Assembly: GCA_023443745.1 (NCBI GenBank)
Contig: JAEZTB010000020.1
Span: 47,529-111,528 of the forward strand
Length of the DNA stretch: 64,000 bases
Direction of reading: 5' to 3'
Source of the DNA: Bacillota bacterium
GTDB taxonomy: Bacteria > Bacillota > Clostridia > DSM-8532
Shown here: positions 25,901 through 34,426 of the stretch, piece after piece
How positions within the stretch are numbered: position 1 is the first letter of the stretch
Layout: each line of letters starts with the position of its first letter
Program-made: the position numbers and the translations under genes
The notes under the pieces: model-generated
What the model was told of the DNA's origin: nothing
The model's input: only the letters and a program-made list of their open reading frames with translations
The model's database searches: none

Positions 25901-27393
25901 CCGTATGGCCGGATGCATCACTTGAAGCATCCAATATTGGAACCACGGCGGTTGCTCTTACATGGACTGAGGCGACAGATAATGTAGGGGTAACCGGATA
26001 CAAAATTTTATTTGGAACAAACACAATTGAAGTGAAAGGAAATAGTTACAGGGTTCTCGGATTGGCATCGGATACATCCTATACCTTTAGGGTGCAGGCT
26101 GTTGATGCAGCCGGAAACATATCCGATGGTCCTGAAGTTACCGTAAGAACGTTACAGGAAACAACCAATCATAATGACCCACCGCAAACGCCTACGCCAA
26201 AACCATCGCCAGAACCAATTGTTGAAGGCTCTGTAGTGAAAGCTCCAAATCCTGTTGCAGGTTCGGAAAATGGCGTTTATAAGGCAACTATTGACAAAAA
26301 GTCTATCGATGATGCTTTTGCTAACATAAAGGATTTTTCCGGCAAAAAGACAGTATCAATTGAGATACCAAAGGTAGACGGAGCTAAGGCCTATATAGCC
26401 GAATTTCCGGTTGAATATGCCACAAAAAAAGATTCATCCGCTAACCTGGAGATAAAGACTGAATTTGCTTCGGTAACCATTCCAGGCAATATGCTTGACT
26501 TTGCTTCTCTGGAAGCTTCAACCCGGATAGGCATAAGAATTGAAGCTGTCAACACCTCCTCTTTGCCCCAGGATATACAGCAGAAAGTAGGCACAAGGCC
26601 TATAATCAGCCTGAATGCACTTGTGAATGATAAGCTTATTGAATTTAACAATCCTGGTGCACCGGTAATCGTAGAAATTCCATACACTCCTTCGCCGGAA
26701 GAACTGCTTGATCCCGAACATATTGTAGTATGGTATATTGATGGTGCCGGAAATGTGATATCGGTTCCTAACGGCAGATATGACAAGGAAACAGGAAACG
26801 TTGTATTTACGACAACACATTTCAGCCAGTATGCGGTAGCATACATAGTGAAGGCCTTTGATGACCTGGAAGACTGCAATTGGGCTAAGAAACCTATAGA
26901 GGTTCTTGCATCAAAGGGTATTATCAACGGAATTTCTGATATAGCCTATGCCCCTGGTAAAGCGATCACAAGAGGAGATTTCATACGGCTTTTAGTGAAT
27001 ACCCTTGAATTTACAGCAGATGTTCAAGATAACTTCAATGATGTAAAGCCAACGGATTACTTCTACAAGGAAGTTGGTATAGCAAAGGCATTGGGTTTAG
27101 TGTATGGAGGAGGCAACAATAACTTCAACCCTCTTGACCCCATATCAAGACAAGATATGATGGTCATTATCGAAAGGGCTCTGTCACTTGCCGGCAAGCT
27201 TGATATATCCGCTTCAACAAGTAATTTGGATCGGTACACTGACAAAGATGATATCTCGAATTATGCTTTAGCAAGCATTGCGAAGCTTGTCAAAGACGGA
27301 CTTATTCAGGGAAGCGGCGGAAGGATAAACCCCCAAGGCCATGCCACGAGGGCACAAATAGCAGTTATTTTGTATAACATCTACAACAGGTAG
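22909..27393 (+). CDS. SLH-anchored multidomain polysaccharide-lyase-like protein
   Basis: A 1494-residue secreted surface protein. After the signal peptide (1-30), a jelly-roll domain (about 35-360) carries three motifs that line up with PL7/PL13/PL20-type lyases: RQRIEI at about 141, HIFQYK at about 187, and WGIYRKA at about 331. Next come an F5/8-type carbohydrate-binding domain (365-555), two fibronectin type III domains (560-740), a second F5/8-type domain (745-900), two more fibronectin domains (904-1085), a Pro/Thr linker, a domain common in clostridial surface proteins (1109-1310), and three SLH repeats (1315-1494; ITRG, ISRQ, ATRA cores). GTG 22909 follows AAGGAGG. The lyase class is an inference supported by the GH88 gene downstream; the exact family and substrate are not fixed. 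Confidence 0.75.
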   Translation: MKVFNFLRKMASILLALAIIVGFSPVPVFAGGGSSVDLLDPDFIASHGGNIVEVNAEDGKSPFEVFGEKFGTNNPVEGVTKTVRDVRPTAQRHVRNYYDEDLGKSVFLVEAHDGTCADGCFMHNTTYNSETDTFSGGNTDRQRIEIRPVDEHNDTEYGDLVGLEKDITAYSWKMKLDHNFPKPNGFFHIFQYKAVNSTGDITRENPLHDSVNFPTYSSDEDGNPILTLTQSSNTLDFRWAEIGSDAGMEVLASVQTSKLKGKWVDITVKILNSECGWVTMVMKDSQTGEILMEYNDPNRILDMWRRPEIKYNGKTMEGDWPAVENMFNRPKWGIYRKAQKGDPNVPEARMYLSDITLYKSVVGASPVNLAYGKNAFNVGATSPNILQYKNAVTARLTDGVQTDPVIYPVTGLVGVTEENYSHLGGLCWVGQNSSKKGDVVIDLGKVMDFNQVKLFAKSLRMKNVDVYISDDPSAYTEENIGHITFIKVDDLYTDDKGSGRTYYNPGYKSDDTQDAQYLIDLGKTYSARYVKFYFENGSGAANATTMTGPPRISELEIYNAPQPPKNITVNYTTGSEAVISWDDIPADYFTIYDNGIIIADNVPSHSYTLTNLDPGAVYNLTVRTVFTDPYSYKAMFSSEGIAPQFITDGDPIIPNPPDNVTVTAASDKSINVTWDTVADAQGYRVSLITDACERTIVDNYEGTSYTIKDLSPGTEYTVKVYSIRRGTPSTQAAADTVTTTGIKNASDNLLYNKEVQYSRVWNDNPSSYGGHRALDNDIDGSRWVAVKGAETAYLMVDIGETTLVQYLEYYSFQNMLKKVSFYYASDGEAFINPNSDKWIKIITVDRVAEGTFGNSEITKIAERIKIDTTINARYIKFTVDSTGGDINVNEVKAFGPISFTEESRLTASEITQTSARLDWTGAATTMPATEYKIYQDDIEIQTVTGDVFTLDVSNLRPATEYLFRVKGVATVNETPYETLGGLVCTVLTSPDAIDTEAPVWPDASLEASNIGTTAVALTWTEATDNVGVTGYKILFGTNTIEVKGNSYRVLGLASDTSYTFRVQAVDAAGNISDGPEVTVRTLQETTNHNDPPQTPTPKPSPEPIVEGSVVKAPNPVAGSENGVYKATIDKKSIDDAFANIKDFSGKKTVSIEIPKVDGAKAYIAEFPVEYATKKDSSANLEIKTEFASVTIPGNMLDFASLEASTRIGIRIEAVNTSSLPQDIQQKVGTRPIISLNALVNDKLIEFNNPGAPVIVEIPYTPSPEELLDPEHIVVWYIDGAGNVISVPNGRYDKETGNVVFTTTHFSQYAVAYIVKAFDDLEDCNWAKKPIEVLASKGIINGISDIAYAPGKAITRGDFIRLLVNTLEFTADVQDNFNDVKPTDYFYKEVGIAKALGLVYGGGNNNFNPLDPISRQDMMVIIERALSLAGKLDISASTSNLDRYTDKDDISNYALASIAKLVKDGLIQGSGGRINPQGHATRAQIAVILYNIYNR

Positions 27394-27412
27394 GAAGTGT
27401 TATTCTTAGGGT

Positions 27413-27461
27413 TATCTCAAAATAGGTTGGCTTTTAGGGTCATACTCTTTTGAGATAGCCC
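27413..27461. repeat. 14-bp inverted repeat between surface protein and cupin
   Basis: GGGTTATCTCAAAA pairs with TTTTGAGATAGCCC (one G-U) around a loop of about 20 nt. It may terminate transcription weakly. The sequence also resembles the ends of some insertion sequences, so it could be a small mobile-element remnant. Confidence 0.45.
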
Positions 27462-27499
27462 CCAATTGCATATTTTTGAGAAGGCTGGAGGAAAGAAAA

Positions 27500-27844
27500 A
27501 TGAAAAGATACAGGATCAGTGATTTGCAGGATGCAAAAAGCAGCCATATTCTACAGGGTATTCTTCCAGGACGATGCTTGACAAAAGGGGGATTATCCTT
27601 TTCAAAACCATTGGAACGCAGTCATACTAACGACGGTCCTGGCGGATTGGATTATCATGTTCATGAAGATGAATGTGAAGCATTTATTATTTTACAGGGA
27701 AAAGGGGAAATAGAAATTAATAAATCTTTTTATCCCATCTCAGTGGGTGATGTGCTTGTAGTCGAACCACTGGAAGATCACCACCTTATATCCGATGCAT
27801 CCGATCCTTTGATAGTGGTATGGTGCCATGCCAATGAGAGGTGA
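27500..27844 (+). CDS. small cupin-domain protein
   Basis: Single-domain cupin (Cupin_2). Metal ligands are visible in motif 1 as HVHEDECEAFI with G-x5-G spacing nearby, and in motif 2 as the His of LEDHHLI. The length of 114 residues is typical. ATG 27500 follows GGAGG at 27487-27491; the frame extends to a TTG at 27476 without support. It lies at the head of the enzyme cluster (oxidoreductase, GH36, GH29-like, GH88) and may act on or sense a sugar or uronate. The exact reaction is unknown. Confidence 0.82.
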   Translation: MKRYRISDLQDAKSSHILQGILPGRCLTKGGLSFSKPLERSHTNDGPGGLDYHVHEDECEAFIILQGKGEIEINKSFYPISVGDVLVVEPLEDHHLISDASDPLIVVWCHANER

Positions 27845-27862
27845 GAGATAGGAGATTGGTTA

Positions 27863-27901
27863 ATGAAAACAGCTGATATTGCTGGGGGAGGGTTACGATG
27901 A
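27863..27901 (+). CDS. 12-codon mini-ORF coupled to the oxidoreductase
   Basis: ATG 27863, preceded by TAGGAG, encodes only MKTADIAGGGLR, and its TGA overlaps the next gene's ATG. It could be a translational-coupling leader or chance. Confidence 0.25.
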   Translation: MKTADIAGGGLR

Positions 27902-28893
27902 AGGTTTTATTAGCGGGAGTAGGAAGCTTTGGATCCAGTTGGTTAAAGAGTATACTCCTGCAGGATGAAAATATTAATATTTGTGGATTGGTAGATAAAA
28001 ACCCCGAGCATTTAGCACGGGTAAAGGAATTGAAAGGTATCAATGAGAAACTTTTTTATTCAGATGTCAGAGTTGCATTGAGCCAGCTCAAGCCTGATTT
28101 TTTATTAAATGCAACACCTCCGGGAATACATAAGACTGTCAATCTAACTTCTTTTGAATTTGGTATTCCTGTGCTTTGCGAGAAACCTATTGCGGAAGAT
28201 TACAAAGATGCCATAGAAATTTATAAAAAATCCAAAGAGCTTAGCATTCCCGTTATGATTGCAGAAAACTACAGGTACGATAAGGTGATCAGGATGGCTA
28301 AAAAACTGATCGTTTCAGGTGAAATAGGCAAACTAAATTCAGTTCATGTGGATTTCCACCGAAGGCATATCCGGGATGAACATCGATATGTATTGAGACA
28401 TCCGTTGCTTCTTGATGTTTCAATCCATCACCTGGACGTTGTCAGATATTTAACCGGAGCAGAGGCGCTAACAGCATATGCCAGAAGTTGGAATCCGGAA
28501 TGGAGCTGGTATAAGGGTGATTCTTGTGTAGATATCCTTCTTGAAATGGAAAACAATATAAGAGTTTCATACTGTGGAAGCTTAACGGCCTTTGATGATG
28601 AGACCGGGTGGCAGGGAGTATGGACAATTGAGGGAGACAAGGGCGTTCTACAAATATCGGAAGATAAAATAACACTACGCAATGTCAATGGCGTATCGGT
28701 AATAGAGATGCACGAGAGAATGGACAGCAGAAAAGCGGTCCTTAAGGAGTTTATCTGCTCATTAAAGGAAAACAGAAAGGGAGAAACAGATATAGAAGAT
28801 AATCTAAAGACATATGCGATCGTGCAGTCTGCAATCGACTCCATAAACAAGAATAATCCAGTGGATTGCAGCTTACTGCTTAGAGCATATTGA
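27898..28893 (+). CDS. Gfo/Idh/MocA-family oxidoreductase
   Basis: NAD(P)-dependent sugar dehydrogenase family. An N-terminal Rossmann domain (VLLAGVGSFGSSWLK; the acidic residue for ribose binding is in GLVDKN) is followed by LCEKPIAEDY, the conserved E-K-P motif, and the substrate domain with HHLDVVRYL. The 331 residues are normal. GGGGGAGGG precedes ATG 27898. It probably oxidises or epimerises a sugar or uronate released by the neighbouring glycosidases; the precise substrate is not readable. The following gene starts 23 nt later. Confidence 0.87.
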   Translation: MKVLLAGVGSFGSSWLKSILLQDENINICGLVDKNPEHLARVKELKGINEKLFYSDVRVALSQLKPDFLLNATPPGIHKTVNLTSFEFGIPVLCEKPIAEDYKDAIEIYKKSKELSIPVMIAENYRYDKVIRMAKKLIVSGEIGKLNSVHVDFHRRHIRDEHRYVLRHPLLLDVSIHHLDVVRYLTGAEALTAYARSWNPEWSWYKGDSCVDILLEMENNIRVSYCGSLTAFDDETGWQGVWTIEGDKGVLQISEDKITLRNVNGVSVIEMHERMDSRKAVLKEFICSLKENRKGETDIEDNLKTYAIVQSAIDSINKNNPVDCSLLLRAY

Positions 28894-28916
28894 TATCAGG
28901 GGAAGGGGGCAGTGAA

Positions 28917-30698
28917 ATGAAGATAATAGAATGTATAAAGCATGCCGATTCATCAGTCAGATTATCGAGCGGAGCTATTGCGCCAAAGAATGAAATTTCT
29001 GTTGAAAAGCATTGGAATGGAAATCAGACGAAAGTAAAAATAACCAACAAATCGAATAAATTATTTTATATCAAGGAAGTTGTTCTCTTCGCAGGAGAAA
29101 TGCCTGTAGACGGTGAGACTGAATTTTACGGCGAAGGCTTTAATATGCTCTGTCAATATACAGGAAAATTATCCGAGCCTCAAGTCATTGGAGCCTATGG
29201 TACGGACTGGGACTTTTTCAGACTGCCCAGGACGGAATTCAATAGAGAATTATGGACGGTGTACAACCTTCTTTTACTGTCGCTAGCAAATGATAAAAAT
29301 CATGTTTTAATGGCGTATACATCATGTAACCGTTTTTCAGGTGAATTCAGATTTAAGGATAATTATATTGAAGCGGTAATGGATACTGAGGACTTACAGT
29401 TAAAACCTGGAGATACATGGGAGATGGAGGAATTCCTGATACTGACAGGTGAAGACAGGAATGAACTCTTTGCTAGGATGGCAGAACAAATCAATGTGAA
29501 TCATCCCCGTAGAATGTATCATGAAATTCCGACAGGTTGGTGCTCGTATTATTGTCTGCGTCCAATGACAGCGGAGGGCTTGTTTGAGAACGCTTATCAA
29601 TTGGCCGAAAGGATCCCTGAACTGAAGCGCATTCAGGTTGATGGCGGGTATGAGGCGCATAATGGAGATTGGCTTATTCCTCACCCCAGGCTGGGAACAG
29701 ATTTGAAAACCATTTTTGATGGTATCAGAAAAATGGGTGCAGAACCTGGGGGATATATATCTCCATTTATTGTGGATATCGAATCAAATTTATACAAGGA
29801 GCATCCCGATTGGCTGGTATGTGACGATCAAGGGCATCCCTTTAACGAGATCGGCCATAAAAATGAATGGTACATGCTGGATGGCTCCAACCCAGAAGTA
29901 CAGAAATACTTCAGGAAGATTGCAAGAATCATGTATGATGAATGGGGGCTGCGATACATAAAACTGGATTTTCTTTCATATGGGGCATTACCCGGTGGAC
30001 TGCGTTATGACAAAAATGCAACAAGGGTACAGGCATTTCGTATGGGTATAAAAGCGTTTGTTGACGAAGTTGGGGAAGACTGTTATATCCTTGGGTGTAA
30101 TGCGCCCTTTTGGCCGCTTCTTGGACTTGTTCACGGTAACAGGGCGACAAATGACATTTTCAGGGCATGGAAACAGGTCTCTGGAAATGCAAGGGAATTG
30201 TTCTGGCGGAACTGGCAGAATAACACGCTTTGGTGGAATGACCCCGACTGCATATTGCTTGAAAAACTGGATCTGTATGGTATTAAGAATGGCGAAGCAA
30301 TCTTGAAAAAATCCTTATTGACAGATGGTGAATTTGAGTTTCACAAGGCTTTTATCGTTGCTTCTGGTGGAGTGGTTTTTAGTGGAGACTTAATCGGTCG
30401 GATGGCTGAACAGAATATTAATGTGTTAAAAAAGCTTATTCCCTCTACAGGAGTTCCAGCCCGATTCGACGATACCACATTCACTATTGGAAGAATAAAT
30501 TTGAAGGATAGGAATATCCTTTGCGTACTTAATTGGGATGATTGTCCCAAAGATATTGAGATAGACCTGGCCGGAGTGTTCAGGATTTATGACTTCTGGA
30601 CTGATGAAGAGATGGGTGTATACGAGGGCAAAATCGTTTTAGAAGGGCTTGAAAATCATTCTGCAAAAGTTCTTGTTTGCAGAGCATTACCGATATAA
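28917..30698 (+). CDS. GH36-type alpha-galactosidase
   Basis: Retaining glycosidase of the GH36/GH-D clan, expected to release alpha-galactose (or alpha-GalNAc) from oligosaccharides. A beta-sandwich N-terminal domain is followed by a TIM barrel. Signatures are PTGWCSYYCL, IQVDGGYEAHNGDW, and YIKLDF, in which Asp351 would be the nucleophile; NRATND places the acid/base near Asp413. At 593 residues it is shorter than classic 700-plus-residue family members. No signal peptide is seen, so it acts on imported sugar. I chose ATG 28917 with GGGGAAGGGGG upstream; a TTG at 28890 overlaps the previous gene. Confidence 0.82.
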   Translation: MKIIECIKHADSSVRLSSGAIAPKNEISVEKHWNGNQTKVKITNKSNKLFYIKEVVLFAGEMPVDGETEFYGEGFNMLCQYTGKLSEPQVIGAYGTDWDFFRLPRTEFNRELWTVYNLLLLSLANDKNHVLMAYTSCNRFSGEFRFKDNYIEAVMDTEDLQLKPGDTWEMEEFLILTGEDRNELFARMAEQINVNHPRRMYHEIPTGWCSYYCLRPMTAEGLFENAYQLAERIPELKRIQVDGGYEAHNGDWLIPHPRLGTDLKTIFDGIRKMGAEPGGYISPFIVDIESNLYKEHPDWLVCDDQGHPFNEIGHKNEWYMLDGSNPEVQKYFRKIARIMYDEWGLRYIKLDFLSYGALPGGLRYDKNATRVQAFRMGIKAFVDEVGEDCYILGCNAPFWPLLGLVHGNRATNDIFRAWKQVSGNARELFWRNWQNNTLWWNDPDCILLEKLDLYGIKNGEAILKKSLLTDGEFEFHKAFIVASGGVVFSGDLIGRMAEQNINVLKKLIPSTGVPARFDDTTFTIGRINLKDRNILCVLNWDDCPKDIEIDLAGVFRIYDFWTDEEMGVYEGKIVLEGLENHSAKVLVCRALPI

Positions 30699-30712
30699 GG
30701 AAAGGTCTAAGA

Positions 30713-31699
30713 TTGGCTTCCCGAATATATTTAAAGACAAGGAGTGAGAATGTTCTCATGGGCGAAGTTGCATGGATGAAAGCAAAGCCTTTTGGCCTGA
30801 TGGTTCATTATTTGAAACATATTATGCCAAAGGAAGGACAACCGATAAGTGACTGGGATGAAATGGTTAACAATTTTCCAGTTCAAGATTTTTGCAAAGC
30901 TGTTGAAGATACGGGGGCGGGATGGCTGATATTTCCTTTCGGCCAGAATAACGGTTATTATTGTTCTCCCAATCCGGTACTGGAAAAGGTGCTTCCTGGG
31001 CATTGCTCAAAACGTGATTTAATGATGGAAATAGCTGAAATATTGCATGATAAAGGTATTAAATTGATTGCCTACCTTCCTTCTGAAGTTGATCATGCGC
31101 CTGAAGAAATTAGAAATGTTTTTAATTGGGATTTACACTCTTTCGACAAAAGCGTTTTCCAGGAAAAATATATGGATTTTATCAGGTGTTATGCCGAGAA
31201 ATTCGATGAATTACTTGACGGTTGGTGGTTCGACGGCTGCTACAATTCTGCCGAAAAATCCTTTTGCCGGACAAAGGAATGGACGAATGACAGGTTCGAT
31301 TATGAAAAATGGTCCCAAGCAGCGAAGGCTGGAAACCATGATGCAGTCATTGCAATGTGCCCCGGTGCCGAAGGCATGGGTCATGTTTTTAAAGAGCAGG
31401 ATTATCTTGCCGGAGAGGTCAATACACTAAACCATTTTCCGGGAGAAAATCTCATTGGCGAAATGCAATGGCATGCTTTGATATGGTTGGACTGTTTTTG
31501 GATGCATAAGGAAAAGCCTGGCCTGATAGTTCCGCCCCGTTTCAGTGATGCTGAACTTCTTAATTATATCAAGACATGCCATGAAAAAGGTGGAGCTGTA
31601 ACTTTGAATGTAGGCATCTATCAGGATGGGACAATGGCAGAAGCAACAATACGGCAAGTTCAATATGTATATTCTGAAATGATGAAATCAACAGATTAG
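30713..31699 (+). CDS. alpha-L-fucosidase-like (GH29-like) TIM-barrel glycosidase
   Basis: Intracellular TIM-barrel protein related to GH29 alpha-L-fucosidases. The beginning KAKPFGLMVHYL, the central GAGWLIFPFGQNNGYYCSP, and the nucleophile strand GWWFDGC (Asp about 174) fit the family layout, but the C-terminal beta domain of classic GH29 is missing and identity looks distant. TTG 30713, six nt after AAGGAAAGG, is my preferred start. ATG 30758 is the alternative and loses only non-conserved residues. It follows GH36 by 14 nt. The actual sugar specificity is uncertain. Confidence 0.6.
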   Translation: MASRIYLKTRSENVLMGEVAWMKAKPFGLMVHYLKHIMPKEGQPISDWDEMVNNFPVQDFCKAVEDTGAGWLIFPFGQNNGYYCSPNPVLEKVLPGHCSKRDLMMEIAEILHDKGIKLIAYLPSEVDHAPEEIRNVFNWDLHSFDKSVFQEKYMDFIRCYAEKFDELLDGWWFDGCYNSAEKSFCRTKEWTNDRFDYEKWSQAAKAGNHDAVIAMCPGAEGMGHVFKEQDYLAGEVNTLNHFPGENLIGEMQWHALIWLDCFWMHKEKPGLIVPPRFSDAELLNYIKTCHEKGGAVTLNVGIYQDGTMAEATIRQVQYVYSEMMKSTD

Positions 31700-31712
31700 C
31701 TGAGGTATAAAA

Positions 31713-32837
31713 ATGGATGGGATATATAATAAACCCTTATACGAAGAAGCTCTTGAAGCAGCGTTAAGAAAAATAAGGAGCAATTTACATGTATTTTCGC
31801 ATAAATATCCCCATGTCAGCGTAAATAACGTTTACATACCGGAGGAAAACAGGCTTTGGACATCATCATTTTTCCCCGGCATAGCATATCTCGCCTACGA
31901 CATTACAGGAGAAAAAGAGTATTTAGCCTATTCAGACGAATATCTGAAAACCTTTCAATGGCGCTTGGAAAAAGGTCACACAGAAACCCATGACCTCGGT
32001 TTTTTATACACTCTTTCCTGTGTCTCAAATTATAAGCTGACAGGAAACGAAAAAGCAAAAGTGATTGCATTAAAAGCCGCAGACATATTGATTGGACGAT
32101 TTAATGAAAAGGGGAGATATATACAGGCATGGAGTAAAATCGGACTGAAGTATCCTGATGTTAAGATGATTATCGATACAATGCTGAATCTTCCTCTCCT
32201 GTATTGGGCTTTTGAAACCACAGGTGATCAAAAGTATTATAAAGCTGCTTATAATCATGCAGTAACAACTGCGTTGCATATCGTAAGGGAGGATGCTTCG
32301 ACCTATCATACATACCTGATGAATCCCGATACCGGAGAAGCTGTTGAAGGGAAAACACATCAGGGATTTGCTGATGAATCTACCTGGGCCAGGGGACAAG
32401 CATGGGCGGTCTATGGCTTTGTGTTATCCTATGTTTATACAAAAGAACCCGATTTTCTCCATGTAGCAAAAAAGACTTGCAACTATTTTATCAATCATTT
32501 ACCTGGCGATTTTATCCCGTATTGGGATTTTTCCTTCGACGATGACAAACCGGATATCAGAGACAGTTCAGCAGCTGCAATTGCTTTGTGCGGATTGCTG
32601 GAGCTGAAGAAACATGTACAGGGTGAGGAAAGAGAGCTATATGAAAAGGTTGCATACAAAATGGTGGAATCTTTATACATTAACTATTCAACCAGAAATA
32701 ACGCCAATTCCAATGGCCTGATTATGCATGGTATGTACCACAGAACAGATGGAGCTGATGAATGTACCATATGGGGGGATTATTTCTATCTGGAAGGTCT
32801 GGTCAGATTGCTGAAGGATTGGTGGATATACTGGTAG
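31713..32837 (+). CDS. GH88 unsaturated glucuronyl hydrolase
   Basis: Removes the 4,5-unsaturated uronate left at the non-reducing end when a polysaccharide lyase cuts. The (alpha/alpha)6 barrel signatures are clear: ETHDLGF with Asp94, and MIIDTMLNLPLLYWA with Asp155, corresponding to the two catalytic Asp residues (88 and 149) of Bacillus UGL; WARGQAWAVYG also matches. The 374 residues are normal, and there is no signal peptide. Its presence implies that a lyase supplies the substrate, supporting the lyase call on the SLH protein. GH105 (rhamnogalacturonyl) is the nearest alternative family. Confidence 0.87.
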   Translation: MDGIYNKPLYEEALEAALRKIRSNLHVFSHKYPHVSVNNVYIPEENRLWTSSFFPGIAYLAYDITGEKEYLAYSDEYLKTFQWRLEKGHTETHDLGFLYTLSCVSNYKLTGNEKAKVIALKAADILIGRFNEKGRYIQAWSKIGLKYPDVKMIIDTMLNLPLLYWAFETTGDQKYYKAAYNHAVTTALHIVREDASTYHTYLMNPDTGEAVEGKTHQGFADESTWARGQAWAVYGFVLSYVYTKEPDFLHVAKKTCNYFINHLPGDFIPYWDFSFDDDKPDIRDSSAAAIALCGLLELKKHVQGEERELYEKVAYKMVESLYINYSTRNNANSNGLIMHGMYHRTDGADECTIWGDYFYLEGLVRLLKDWWIYW

Positions 32838-32842
32838 GAAAG

Positions 32843-34231
32843 CTATTCTATATCCCAGCCGGGCAGGTAAGCTTTTGTGTTTCTCAGCATGTCATTGAAC
32901 AATGTCCATGCATCCTGGATAGTTGCGGTTATCAGCGGATCATTGGCAAAAGCTCTGAAAGCAAGATCCTTGTCTTTCTTTAATGCCGCTTTCAATGTTG
33001 TTTCCTGATTAATCACATGCCTGTATACAAGGCTTTGCACGTCATCCGGAAGTTTTCCGGCTTGAACCGGGATTACAGAATTATGGCTGAACACGGCATT
33101 TGTTTCAACAACGGCACCCAAAGGAAGATTGGTAATCTGTCCGACATTTGGAAGATTCACATTGGTAACGAAATCACCAAGACCAACAATGGCTTTAATT
33201 TGATGGATTCCTTCTTCCCCTGTTTGTTTCAGCTCAAAATACGCATCACCGCTTACGAGACTCTTGCTTCTTTCCTGCCTTGAGATAAGCTTTTCCTTTC
33301 TTAAGCTGACAGGGGTTAAACCATACATCCAAGCCTTTACCGTTTCCGGATTTTTCAGATACCATGGTGGGCAGAATTCGGCCAGGTGACGGTCACCGGC
33401 CGCAGCAATTATTCCATACCTTTTGAATAAATCAAATTTGACGCGATTTGCGGAAGCAAAGGGGTCATTCTTCCAATGGTCTTTTATTTTCTCAAACCCT
33501 GTTTCGAAATATTTATCAACAAATTTCCTGTATACGGGGAATAAGTCTCTGCCTTCAAAAGAAGCATAATCAAGCCAGGTAAAATGGTTTATTCCCAAAA
33601 CATTCACTTTAATATCCCGGCGGTGTGCTGCTTCAATTCCTTCCACATCATAAAGAGCCTCCTTTAGCAGAGACTGTGCTCCAAAAACCTCATGACAGCA
33701 GCCGAAAGCTTTAATTTGTGGAAATATCTCATATAATGTATGGGTACATAGTGTCATCGGGTTTGTATAGTTGATGACCCAGGCATCAGGAGCCCACTGT
33801 TTGATTGCATGGGCTATTTCAACATACATGGGTATGGTTCGAAGTGCCCGGACAAGGCCACCCGGGCCTACTGTGTCCCCTACCGACTGATAGATGCCAT
33901 ATGTTTCAGGTGAATGAACATCGGACTCCATTTCATCAAGGGTTCCGGGCAAAATGGATATAATAACAAAATCAGTGTCAGTTAAGGCATCGTTTAAAGT
34001 TTCAACAGCTTTATATTCCCAATGGCTTTTTGCACCCGGATTATTTTGAATCCCATTTCCGATTGTTTCATTCCTTTTAGCAGCATCAAAGTCAATATCA
34101 TATAGTCTTACTCTTCCAGACAGCTGTTCCTCGGTGGCAAGATCACTCATCAAGCCCCAGGCCCAACCCATTGAACCGCCGCCTATATAGGAAATTTGAA
34201 GATCTTTAACGTTATTATCAGCTCTTACCAT
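32843..34231 (-). CDS. lplD: GH4 alpha-galacturonidase (LplD type)
   Basis: NAD+- and Mn2+-dependent GH4 glycosidase. The N-terminal dinucleotide site is ISYIGGGSMGWAWG. Metal ligands are the Cys of CHEV (residues 179-182) and the His of GINHF (216). The CHEV motif is the one reported for Bacillus LplD, which hydrolyses alpha-galacturonides, so a galacturonide is the likely substrate. GGAGGG five nt upstream supports the ATG at 34231; the frame continues to 34276 without a ribosome site. It converges with GH88 (5 bp apart) and diverges from the AraC gene at 34427. The Bacillus lplD neighbours an lplABC importer, as here. Confidence 0.88.
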   Translation of the reverse strand: MVRADNNVKDLQISYIGGGSMGWAWGLMSDLATEEQLSGRVRLYDIDFDAAKRNETIGNGIQNNPGAKSHWEYKAVETLNDALTDTDFVIISILPGTLDEMESDVHSPETYGIYQSVGDTVGPGGLVRALRTIPMYVEIAHAIKQWAPDAWVINYTNPMTLCTHTLYEIFPQIKAFGCCHEVFGAQSLLKEALYDVEGIEAAHRRDIKVNVLGINHFTWLDYASFEGRDLFPVYRKFVDKYFETGFEKIKDHWKNDPFASANRVKFDLFKRYGIIAAAGDRHLAEFCPPWYLKNPETVKAWMYGLTPVSLRKEKLISRQERSKSLVSGDAYFELKQTGEEGIHQIKAIVGLGDFVTNVNLPNVGQITNLPLGAVVETNAVFSHNSVIPVQAGKLPDDVQSLVYRHVINQETTLKAALKKDKDLAFRAFANDPLITATIQDAWTLFNDMLRNTKAYLPGWDIE

Positions 34232-34426
34232 AGGGACCCTCCAGTCTGGTTTTACATATGCAACGCGAAACATCACGCTTCATCCGGTTTTTCTTCTGAA
34301 TTATACATCAATAAATTGATTTTTTCTGCACTAAAATTGACCATACTGAAGATATTCAACATATTTTGATTTATTATTTCCGATGCTTTACAATATAATG
34401 AGTGAGAATAAATACGGAGTTCTGCC

